From Hymenobacter cavernae (lineage in GTDB: Bacteria > Bacteroidota > Bacteroidia > Cytophagales > Hymenobacteraceae), in contig NZ_BMHT01000006.1 of assembly GCF_014641455.1 (NCBI RefSeq), forward strand, positions 62,001-126,000: 64,000 nt of DNA. The letters are read 5' to 3'. Below the pieces are notes generated by a model, which had not been told where the DNA came from, made no database searches, and was given only the letters and a program-made list of their open reading frames with translations. Positions 7,690 to 14,867 of this stretch are shown here, piece after piece. The stretch's first letter is position 1; every line of letters starts with the position of its first letter. The translations under genes were made by a program, and so were the position numbers.

Positions 7690-10506
7690 ATGAAAGAATT
7701 TCTACGCACCCTTTTATTAGTACTATTCCTTTCTACCGACACTATCAGCAGCTTATGCGCCCAATCAACACCGGTTGCTCAACCGGGTAAGCTGGTCCTA
7801 AAACTCAAGTCTGAATTCCGCAGCCAGGCTGGCGCTACGCAGCCGAACGTTCCGGTGCTCACCAGCGTGCTGGAGCAGCTAGGTGCGACGAATCTTCGCC
7901 TCAAGTTTCCGCACTCATTGCTCCCCGACCCCGACCGCCATGGTGCCGTCAATCTTCAGCTGGTGTATCAGGTTGACCTAGCACCCGATTTCTCGCTGGA
8001 AAAAGCCTGCCGCGCCCTCATGCAAACCGGCGCCCTGGAATACGCCGAGCCGCTTTACCGCCGTCCGCTGCTCTCCCAGCCCAACGACCCACTGGCCGAC
8101 TCGGTAGCGGGCCAGCAATACTACCTGAAAAACATCAAGGCCTACCGCGCCTGGGACGTGACCAAAGGCGATACTTCCATCGTTATCGGCATCGTTGATA
8201 CGGGCACGCGCCTGCTGCACGAAGATTTGAAAGAGCAGATCAAGCACAACTACGCCGACCCCATCGACGGCATCGACAATGACCACGATGGCTACGTCGA
8301 CAACTTCAACGGCTGGGACTTAGCCGATCATGACAACGACCCCACCTCCGACCCGCTAACCAACGAGAAGGTGCACGGCATTTTAGTAACGGGCGTTGCC
8401 GCTGCCCGCGCCGACAATGGCCTTGGTGTAGCCGGTGTGGGCTTTCGCTGCAAGTACTTGCCTATCAAGGCTTATCCCAGCACTTACGCCGGCGACTTCG
8501 CGGGTTTTGAAGGAGTAGTGTACGCTGCTGATCACGGCTGCCAGATTATTAACCTATCCTGGGGCGGCGAGGGCGGCCGCTCGCAGTTCGAGCAGGATGT
8601 TATTAACTACGCTGCCGTCAACCGCGATGCAGTGGTGGTAGCAGCAGCGGGCAACACCAATGCCGAGCTGGACTTTTACCCGGCCAGCTACGACCACGTT
8701 ATTTCGGTAGCTTCCCTGACGACCCGCGATGTAAAAGGTGGCGCCGCTACCTACAGCTACAAAGTTTCGGTATCAGCGCCCGGCCAGAATATCTGGACTA
8801 CGTTTGGCGACTATCTCAATGATTATATTGGTGTTGGCGGCTCGTCGTTTGCGGCTCCGCAGGTAGCGGCCGTGGCTGCCTTGGTAAGGACCCGCTTTCC
8901 GCAGTACACTGCCGATCAGGTAGCGGCCCAGTTGCGCCAAACGGCTGACAATATCTACGGCTTGGCCGATAATAGTGCTTACGTTGGCAAGCTAGGTACC
9001 GGTCGCATCAATGCCTACCGCGCCGTTACTCAAACCGACCGACGCGAAATCCGCGTGATAAGCAGCAAGTTTACGCCTTCGCGCGAGGTATTCCTGGCCG
9101 GTGATGCGATGAGCATTATCACGGAGGTGCAGAACATGCTGCTGCCCGTTGATCAACTTAAAATAACGCTTACGTCGCTTTCCCCTTACGTAACCGTTCG
9201 CCAAAATACCTGCGTAGTAGGTTCGCTGGCCACGCTGGAACACGTCACGAACGAAGATGCACCATTCCAGGTATCCGTCGACGCCGCAGTACCGGTTAAT
9301 ACGAAGGCCATCCTCAAATACCACTTTGCGGCCCATGGCTACGAGAGCGACCAGTTTATCACGCTGCTGCTCAACCCCGGCTACGTCCTGCTCGACGCCG
9401 GCGACCTGCGCCTCACGCTTACCAGCCGCGGCAACATCGGCTACGATGGCCTGGGGTCTTACCTGGGTGAGAGCATCACCTACAAAAATAGCGGCCTGCT
9501 GCTGGCCGAAGGCGGCCTGATGGTGGCAACCAGCCCCACCCGCACTTCCGACCGCGTCCGCGAAACACCCTACAACAGCCGCACCGACTTCTCGTCCCTC
9601 AACCAGCTTGCTATGAATGCCGTTCCGCTGCGGGCCACTCAGGAAGCTTCCGGCACCTTCCGCGATGCGGCCCCCAGCGCCCAGCAGAAGAACAGCGTAG
9701 GCCTGCGCATCAACCAGCACGCGTATGCATGGTCGAATGCCGGGCAGCGCAACTACGTGGTGGTGGAGTACACGATGACTAACGTGACTGCTGACACGCT
9801 GCGCCCCCTCTACGCGGGCCTGTTTATGGACTGGGACCTGCCGCTTACGGTTACCCGCAACGCCGCCGACTGGGATGCTAGCCGTTCGCTGGGCTACGTG
9901 TACTCGCCGGTTGCTACCAGCATCTACACGGGCGTGAAAGTGCTGCGTGGCGGCACGCCAACGGTCTATTCAATTGATAATAATGGCTCGGCGGCTTCGC
10001 CGATCTACATGCGCGATGGCCTCAGCCGCGCAGAGAAGTTCCTGTCGCTGAGCAGCGGTACCAGCAAGCCCACGGCGGGCTTGCCCAACGGCACCGACGT
10101 ATCGCAGGTAGTAGGCGCAGCCATCAAGACCCTGGCGCCCGGCGACTCCGTTACGGTGGCCTTTGCCGTACTCGGCGCCGCTTCGCTGGCCGAACTGCAA
10201 ACTGCGGCTACGTCGGCTCAGCTCAACTACAATGCAACGGTGCTACCAACGCGCCAAGCTACTGCTACTACCGAGTGGCAGGTGTATCCAAATCCTACGG
10301 CCGGTAAGGTGCGCGTCGAAGTTCCGCAGGCCTTTGTTGGGCAACAGCTGCGCCTGCTGAACTCACTTGGCCAGTGCATCCATCAGCAGCCCGTACGCAG
10401 CACCGCCACCGACCTCGACCTAGGTAGCTACACGGCGGGCATGTACGTCATTCAGGTGCAAAGCCCAACTAACACGCTTACTCGCCGCGTTCTGGTACAG
10501 CCGTAA
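7690..10506 (+). CDS. Secreted S8 subtilisin-family peptidase with type A T9SS sorting domain
   Basis: A 938-residue secreted serine peptidase. A signal peptide (about 1-24, ending SSLCAQ) precedes a propeptide-like segment, then the S8 catalytic domain. The triad is Asp170 (GIVDTGTRL), His229 (KVHGILVTG) and Ser386 (GGSSFAAPQVA), with the oxyanion Asn322 in AAAGN. A DxDxDG-like loop (DGIDNDHDGYVDN) probably binds calcium. A long beta-rich region follows. The last 80 residues (VYPNPTAGKVRVEV to TRRVLVQP) form a type A C-terminal sorting domain for the type IX secretion system, with the usual Y-P-N-P start and G-x-Y-x-x-x-M/V pattern. The protein is therefore released or anchored at the surface. 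It stands alone between a long leader and a terminator. Confidence 0.93.
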   Translation: MKEFLRTLLLVLFLSTDTISSLCAQSTPVAQPGKLVLKLKSEFRSQAGATQPNVPVLTSVLEQLGATNLRLKFPHSLLPDPDRHGAVNLQLVYQVDLAPDFSLEKACRALMQTGALEYAEPLYRRPLLSQPNDPLADSVAGQQYYLKNIKAYRAWDVTKGDTSIVIGIVDTGTRLLHEDLKEQIKHNYADPIDGIDNDHDGYVDNFNGWDLADHDNDPTSDPLTNEKVHGILVTGVAAARADNGLGVAGVGFRCKYLPIKAYPSTYAGDFAGFEGVVYAADHGCQIINLSWGGEGGRSQFEQDVINYAAVNRDAVVVAAAGNTNAELDFYPASYDHVISVASLTTRDVKGGAATYSYKVSVSAPGQNIWTTFGDYLNDYIGVGGSSFAAPQVAAVAALVRTRFPQYTADQVAAQLRQTADNIYGLADNSAYVGKLGTGRINAYRAVTQTDRREIRVISSKFTPSREVFLAGDAMSIITEVQNMLLPVDQLKITLTSLSPYVTVRQNTCVVGSLATLEHVTNEDAPFQVSVDAAVPVNTKAILKYHFAAHGYESDQFITLLLNPGYVLLDAGDLRLTLTSRGNIGYDGLGSYLGESITYKNSGLLLAEGGLMVATSPTRTSDRVRETPYNSRTDFSSLNQLAMNAVPLRATQEASGTFRDAAPSAQQKNSVGLRINQHAYAWSNAGQRNYVVVEYTMTNVTADTLRPLYAGLFMDWDLPLTVTRNAADWDASRSLGYVYSPVATSIYTGVKVLRGGTPTVYSIDNNGSAASPIYMRDGLSRAEKFLSLSSGTSKPTAGLPNGTDVSQVVGAAIKTLAPGDSVTVAFAVLGAASLAELQTAATSAQLNYNATVLPTRQATATTEWQVYPNPTAGKVRVEVPQAFVGQQLRLLNSLGQCIHQQPVRSTATDLDLGSYTAGMYVIQVQSPTNTLTRRVLVQP

Positions 10507-10527
10507 CCACACGGCCCAACCTAGCTT

Positions 10528-10574
10528 AAGGCCCCTCGCTCACAGAATAACCTACTGTGAACGAGGGGCCTTTC
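10528..10574 (+). terminator. Intrinsic terminator of the subtilase gene
   Basis: AAGGCCCCTCG...CTCACAG pairs with CTGTGA..CGAGGGGCCTT, followed by a T-rich stretch. Confidence 0.85.
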
Positions 10575-10900
10575 GTTTGTGCTTGCAACTAGCATCTAAA
10601 GTCTCGATCAATCATCAGCTATTACAACTATCTGGTTTTTACAACACTTCCAAGCATTAGATTATTGTCTACTAACTGGTTACGGGCAGTTCAAAACAAG
10701 CACTACTAAAAAAAATAGCATAGCTAATAATTATAGCGCTATAAAAAGTATGCTTGCATAATAAATCTATGCTATATAGCCCTCATTACTTAGACATTAG
10801 TTAAAATCGTATTAAAAAAGTTCCTGAACCTAAGCATCATAGACGTGCGGTATCTTACAAATATAATTGGCTAACATTTTTAGTTTTCATCAGGCATTCG
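10575..10900. other. AT-rich intergenic region
   Basis: About 325 bases, strongly AT-rich from 10660 to 10870, with no supportable reading frame. Probably untranslated sequence and upstream promoter region for the gene at 10912. Confidence 0.5.
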
Positions 10901-10908
10901 TATCTTTG
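10901..10908 (+). promoter_or_regulatory. Bacteroidota -7 box next to the start codon
   Basis: TATCTTTG matches the Bacteroidota -7 element TAnnTTTG. The ATG is at 10912, only 3 bases later, so a transcript from this box would be leaderless or start inside the gene. No good -33 TTTG is visible at 17-23 bases upstream. Confidence 0.45.
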
Positions 10909-10911
10909 CAT

Positions 10912-11160
10912 ATGTCGAAAGTAAAGCTTCCTACTCCGCTTCCCGTGCAGCAATATGCCCGCTGCGTGAATGCTAGCCGCCGTCCTGCCGACTATATCGG
11001 TGATTGGCCGGTTGCTGGCAAAGTGTACCCTGTGCGCGTGATGACCAACGCCCGCACCGGCGAGCCACAGATTCACGTACTGGGTTTTTACGCTGAGCGT
11101 CCTTACGGTGCTTTCGCCCCCCACCGCTTCGAGTCGGTGGCTGAGGTGTGGCTGAATTAA
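10912..11160 (+). CDS. Hypothetical basic protein, 82 residues
   Basis: An unrecognised small protein with a compact, probably beta-rich fold: YIGDWPVAGKVYPVRVMT then GEPQIHVLGFYAERPYGAF and a C-terminal AEVWLN. It has no signal peptide. The internal ATG at 10912 is preferred over 10867 because the extension (MANIFSFHQ...) covers the -7 box. A terminator follows at 11182-11239. The shape (short barrel with Trp and Gly turns) recalls small SH3-like folds, but no function is claimed. Confidence 0.7.
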   Translation: MSKVKLPTPLPVQQYARCVNASRRPADYIGDWPVAGKVYPVRVMTNARTGEPQIHVLGFYAERPYGAFAPHRFESVAEVWLN

Positions 11161-11181
11161 CTGCTGCTTCGTTTTTCAGGT

Positions 11182-11239
11182 AAACCCTCCTATCCCGGCG
11201 CTTCCGCTTACCACGCGGAGGTAGCCGGGTTTCTTTTTT
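11182..11239 (+). terminator. Probable intrinsic terminator
   Basis: An interrupted stem (AAACCC/GGGTTT outside, CCCGGC/GCCGGG and CCGC/GCGG inside) is followed by six Ts. Confidence 0.7.
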
Positions 11240-11281
11240 ACTAGCCTTTTTGCTGAGTAGATTTGGCTTTCCGCTTTTCGC

Positions 11282-11692
11282 ATGAAACCAACCTCCGAAG
11301 AAGTTTACAGCATCCCGGCCGAGTACCGGAAGATGGAGAATATGCACATCCTGTTCTGGCTGGTGAAAGACATTAGCTGGTGCATGGTGTGGAAACCGCT
11401 GGGCCTGCTGATGATTCTGCCCACGCTCGGCATTGCCGTTATCATCTGTTGGCGCACGCGCAGCCTCAAGTCGGAGCTGGCGCACAACCTAGCTATTGTG
11501 TTCTGGATTGCGGCCAACTCCTACTGGATGATCAGCGAGTTTGTTGGTTTCGATACCGTTCTGATTGCTCATACCATCGAAGGCAAGCATCTGGCTATCA
11601 TCCCCTTCCTGATTGGCCTGCTGATTCTGGCTTATTATTACTTGGTGCAAAAACCCAGGGAAAACAGGCAGGGGCAGGTAGCTACGCTTTGA
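11282..11692 (+). CDS. Small integral membrane protein
   Basis: A 136-residue protein with four predicted membrane segments: around LFWLVKDISWCMVW, PLGLLMILPTLGIAVIICW, NLAIVFWIAANSYWMISEF and AIIPFLIGLLILAYYYLV. An aromatic, Trp-rich character and a short cytoplasmic tail are evident. Related proteins occur as hypothetical membrane proteins in Bacteroidota, but I assign no role. The ATG at 11282 has no better in-frame alternative, and the gene is isolated. Confidence 0.7.
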   Translation: MKPTSEEVYSIPAEYRKMENMHILFWLVKDISWCMVWKPLGLLMILPTLGIAVIICWRTRSLKSELAHNLAIVFWIAANSYWMISEFVGFDTVLIAHTIEGKHLAIIPFLIGLLILAYYYLVQKPRENRQGQVATL

Positions 11693-11834
11693 GACCTGCG
11701 GCAACAAACCCCCTGCTGGTATTTTCTAAGTACCGAATTGATGCGCTCCGCTCCGCTGAGGCCGCATAGTAGCCAAAACAGGAGCAAGCACGTATACTCA
11801 ACAGTTACCCTACTTTCTCCTTATTCGCTTCTCC

Positions 11835-12203
11835 ATGGAAAATACGCCCCAACCAACGCCTCAGGGCACTCCTGCCACGCCAAACTATGGTGAGTTTGGT
11901 AATCCAGAGAATGCCGGCCAACCTAGGTCTGCGCAGGCATCCAACGACGGCTCAAACGACAACCCCGACGAGTTCAGCGAGTTCCGCAAGAAGCGCCCGA
12001 ACGCCACTGAAGACTACGGCCAGGTGAGCCGGCAAGCCGACCCAGCGGGGCAGCGTGGTCACGTCGAGCAGAACCAAGATCCGGAGGCGGTGGCGGCAGC
12101 CCAAAACAGCGACGAAAGCACCCGCCGCGCTGCTTATGCGGCCGATGATCCGCGCTATGGTAGCGGTACTTCTTCTACCTGGAAAGAGGAAGATGCGAGC
12201 TAG
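11835..12203 (+). CDS. Acidic low-complexity protein, paralogue of the gene at 485
   Basis: A 122-residue hydrophilic protein rich in Asn, Gln, Asp, Glu, Pro and Ala, without hydrophobic segments. It shares with the protein at 485-958 the ordered blocks YGEFGNP, QRGHVEQNQD and DPRYGSGT. The N- and C-terminal regions differ in length. The paired occurrence about 11 kb apart, each with its own spacer and terminator, suggests an old duplication rather than a local tandem. The function is unknown. The conserved DPRYG motif near the C-terminus is the best handle for a family search. Confidence 0.75.
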   Translation: MENTPQPTPQGTPATPNYGEFGNPENAGQPRSAQASNDGSNDNPDEFSEFRKKRPNATEDYGQVSRQADPAGQRGHVEQNQDPEAVAAAQNSDESTRRAAYAADDPRYGSGTSSTWKEEDAS

Positions 12204-12230
12204 GTTGCTTGTGTAAACAAAACTTTCTTC

Positions 12231-12260
12231 AGGCCGAACGGAGGCTCCGTTCGGCCTTTA
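12231..12260. terminator. Intrinsic terminator between convergent genes
   Basis: AGGCCGAACGGAG pairs perfectly with CTCCGTTCGGCCT around one base. It serves the plus-strand gene ending at 12203 and possibly the minus-strand channel gene ending at 12263. Confidence 0.8.
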
Positions 12261-12262
12261 TT

Positions 12263-13570
12263 TTATAAATCTCCCAGCCGCTTGCCCTGCTGCCGCCCAA
12301 AACGCGGGTGCTTGGCTTGCCCAATAACCTGTGCCGAGTAAATACCGCCGTGTCCGGAGAACAGGTAAGCCACGACGCAGGCCAAACCTAGGTACACGCC
12401 TGCCTGCACGCCAAACAGCTCTAAGCCCATCAGCGTGCATGCCAGAGGCGTGTTGGCCGCGCCCGCAAATACGCCCACGAAGCCCATGCCGGCCAGCAAG
12501 GCCACTGGCAACGGCACCACCACCGACAAGGCGCTGCCTAGCGCCGCCCCGATGAAAAACAGCGGCGTCACCTCGCCGCCTTTGAAGCCGCAACCCAAGG
12601 TAAGCGCCGTCAGCAAAAGCTTCCAGGCAAAGTCCGCGGGGCCGAGCGGCGTATGAAAGGCTTCTACAATAACGGGCACGCCCAGCCCGATGTAGCGCGT
12701 GGTACCTAGCCCCCACACGAATGCAACTACCAACACACCACCAATTACCGGCCGTAGCGGCGGGTAGCCGATGCGCCCAAATCGTTTACTGATCCAGTGC
12801 GTGAGCGTTGCGAAGCTACGGGCCACCAACCCGAATAAAATTCCTACGATCAGGGTACAAATCAGGGCCAGCGGCGTGATGGAGAAAGCTTCAAGCTGCG
12901 GGTAATGCGTGTGTCCCACGCCCCAGGCACGGGTCACGTAGTCGGCGCTGATGGCGGCCAGGAAGCTAGGTAGAATGGCATCGTAGCGGACAGAACCTAG
13001 CAGGAACACTTCCAGCCCAAAGACAGCCCCAGCCAGTGGGGTTCCAAAAACCGAAGCAAAGCCCGCGCTCATGCCCGCAATCAGCAGCAGGCGCCGGTCG
13101 CGGGGGCGCAGTCGGAAAAGGTGAGTGAGCTGATCGGCCAAGGCGCCGCCCATTTGCACTGCGGTGCCTTCGCGCCCGGCCGAGCCGCCAAACAGATGAG
13201 TGAGCAGCGTGCCCCCGAGTACCAGCGGCACCAGCCGTAGCGGTATCAGGCCTTGCGGGGCATGAATTTCATCCAGAATCAGGTTGTTGCCGCGCACCAC
13301 CCGGCTGCCGAAGTAGTGGTAAGCCAACCCAATCACAAAGCCTGCTGCGGGTAGCAGGCCAATTACCCACAGGTGCAGCTCCCGCCAGCGCGTTACCCAA
13401 TCCAGCGAGACCAGAAAAACAGCGGACGCAGTACCCGCTAATGTTCCGATCAGGAGGCTAAGCAGCACCCAACGGCTCAAAAACAGCAAATGCGAGGTAA
13501 TAGCCAGCGCCCGCAAAGGTGCAGGCAGCCAACGAAAGGAGAGAATACGACCGACCATGAAAGCGAGCAT
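12263..13570 (-). CDS. ClC-family chloride channel/transporter
   Basis: This 435-residue inner-membrane protein is of the voltage-gated chloride channel (ClC) family and moves chloride or fluoride, in channel or H+/Cl- antiport mode. Signatures are GSAGREGTAVQMGGALAD (the G-R-E-G-P/T selectivity loop) and GCGFKGGEVTPLFFIGAALG (G-x-F-x-P region), with about ten hydrophobic segments. The region LEVFLLGSVRYD contains the position of the gating Glu family region, but I cannot assign the proton Glu with certainty. The start may be 13570 or the ATG at 13558 (MVGRILSF). No cytoplasmic CBS domains are present, as is usual in bacteria. Confidence 0.85.
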   Translation of the reverse strand: MLAFMVGRILSFRWLPAPLRALAITSHLLFLSRWVLLSLLIGTLAGTASAVFLVSLDWVTRWRELHLWVIGLLPAAGFVIGLAYHYFGSRVVRGNNLILDEIHAPQGLIPLRLVPLVLGGTLLTHLFGGSAGREGTAVQMGGALADQLTHLFRLRPRDRRLLLIAGMSAGFASVFGTPLAGAVFGLEVFLLGSVRYDAILPSFLAAISADYVTRAWGVGHTHYPQLEAFSITPLALICTLIVGILFGLVARSFATLTHWISKRFGRIGYPPLRPVIGGVLVVAFVWGLGTTRYIGLGVPVIVEAFHTPLGPADFAWKLLLTALTLGCGFKGGEVTPLFFIGAALGSALSVVVPLPVALLAGMGFVGVFAGAANTPLACTLMGLELFGVQAGVYLGLACVVAYLFSGHGGIYSAQVIGQAKHPRFGRQQGKRLGDL

Positions 13571-13738
13571 CAGGATGAACTACCCGGCCGACCCGCGTGG
13601 CCGCCCGTTGCGTAGGAATCATCAGCGCGGAGCAGTTGGATCCGGCGGCTCGCGGTGGCAATCCATCACCGTATGCGGTAAAGGTACGAAGGCAGCGCAA
13701 TGAAGCGGCGGCAGCGTACGACAACGCTACTACCAAAC

Positions 13739-14194
13739 CTAGGGCTGCTGCTCCAGCCACGCTATAGCAGCAGCCTCGTCCGCAAAAAGGCAGTACGTAA
13801 TCGGATACGCATTAAACTCACACAGGAAAGCAGCCGTTTCCAGCCGCACCAGCACATTCTGCGGAGCTACAATTGCCCCGTAGCGCAAGCCCGCCCGTGT
13901 GGCCCGCGGCAGCCTGTCGAGCAGTATCCATGCTTGGTTTTCGGCGGCAAACAGCGGCAGCACCCGCTGATCACCTAACAGCTTATGCCACTGATAGTGT
14001 TGCAGTTGCACAAGCGCCTGATCCAACAGCTGCTGCCACACCGGCGCCGAGGTTGGATACCCGGCCCAGCCCAAACGAACATAGCCCTGTTTGGGCATAA
14101 GCATTATTGAACCGGCCGCATTGTTAAATACATACGACGGCTCTGGTGCAGCAGTGATGGAAGTAAATGCTACAGCCATAAGCAAGAGGAGCAA
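13739..14194 (-). CDS. Hypothetical protein, possibly exported
   Basis: A 151-residue protein. The first 15 residues (MLLLLMAVAFTSITA) look like a signal or a hydrophobic leader. The rest has alternating strands and helices with a W-x-x-L-L-D-x-A-L pattern and HKLLGDQRVLP, AENQAWILLDRLPRA. Its strand-helix pattern recalls the small alpha/beta STAS-like proteins common in this group, but that is inference. If translation starts further in at the ATG of MLMPKQGYVRL, it would be cytosolic. The gene is separate from its neighbours. Confidence 0.6.
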   Translation of the reverse strand: MLLLLMAVAFTSITAAPEPSYVFNNAAGSIMLMPKQGYVRLGWAGYPTSAPVWQQLLDQALVQLQHYQWHKLLGDQRVLPLFAAENQAWILLDRLPRATRAGLRYGAIVAPQNVLVRLETAAFLCEFNAYPITYCLFADEAAAIAWLEQQP

Positions 14195-14285
14195 GAAAAC
14201 AGGTCTGTATTGGGCGGTGTGCCTCTATACGTATACGCATCACCCATTCCTGCGGCTGAGTAGCCGCCGCAGAAATACCGCAACA

Positions 14286-14310
14286 ACCTAGCTCACCTAG
14301 CTACCTAGCT
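14286..14310. repeat. Three ACCTAGCT octamers in 25 bp
   Basis: ACCTAGCT occurs at 14286-14293, 14295-14302 and 14303-14310. This is the densest cluster of the window-wide CTAG octamer family and lies at the end of the small gene. Confidence 0.8.
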
Positions 14311-14553
14311 CTCCGGCACTTCACTGGCCGTCCACCCGGCTGTGGACAGCATCGTGAGCAGGTGCCGACCGTGGCTCACGTTTCCTCCTACCAACCCTTG
14401 CGGTCCTTCGATCAGGATGCCCCGCCCCGCGCTATTATGCCGCACCCGAATGCACCCTTGTACGGTATTCTGCCAATAGGCATGAGGAACAGTATCCGGC
14501 TGAAATCCCAGCAACTGCAAAAAATTCTCAACTTGGGAACAGGTCATCATCAC
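14305..14553 (-). CDS. Hypothetical small protein, 82 residues
   Basis: An unrecognised soluble protein with two cysteines (TCSQVEN and QGCIRVRHN) and a glycine-rich middle. Its stop codon lies inside a cluster of three ACCTAGCT copies (14286-14310). A TATTTTTG box on the minus strand (14599-14592) matches TAnnTTTG about 40 bases before the start, within the AT-rich tract. Codon use is like that of the neighbours. Confidence 0.55.
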   Translation of the reverse strand: MMMTCSQVENFLQLLGFQPDTVPHAYWQNTVQGCIRVRHNSAGRGILIEGPQGLVGGNVSHGRHLLTMLSTAGWTASEVPES

Positions 14554-14803
14554 AGAGGAAAACAGGCGTGAGCAAATAGGTAGGGCGAATACAAAAATAT
14601 AAAACTATAATTTAAATATATAAATTTTTATATTATTATTTCTTTACAAGCCGCTCCCAAGCTTTGTAGCCAAGTCCTCTTATCCCAATTTGAGAATACA
14701 CGCCTGTCCTGAATGAGAAATCTGCACGGGAAACACGGGCTTTTTGGACAACCTGCCTCTTTCGAATGCGCCAGCCTCAGCAGAGCGCAAACTTATTCAT
14801 ACA
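14554..14803. other. Intergenic region with extreme AT tract
   Basis: From about 14590 to 14645 the sequence is almost pure A/T. The rest is ordinary and holds no supportable gene. It separates the minus-strand small gene from the aconitase terminator. Confidence 0.5.
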
Positions 14804-14839
14804 AAAACGGCCGCCTCCTTTTCAGGAAGCGGCCGTTTT
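14804..14839 (-). terminator. Intrinsic terminator of aconitase
   Basis: AAAACGGCCGC and GCGGCCGTTTT form a strong stem with a short inner TCCT/AGGA pair. It lies downstream of the aconitase stop. Two abutting ACCTAGGT copies (14845-14860) sit between it and the gene. Confidence 0.85.
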
Positions 14840-14867
14840 ACAGAACCTAGGTACCTAGGTTTGCTAC

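Noticed and set aside
14845..14860. Tandem ACCTAGGT as a CRISPR repeat or attachment site
   Set aside because: There are no spacers, no cas genes, no integrase and no duplicated flank; the copies belong to the window-wide octamer family.
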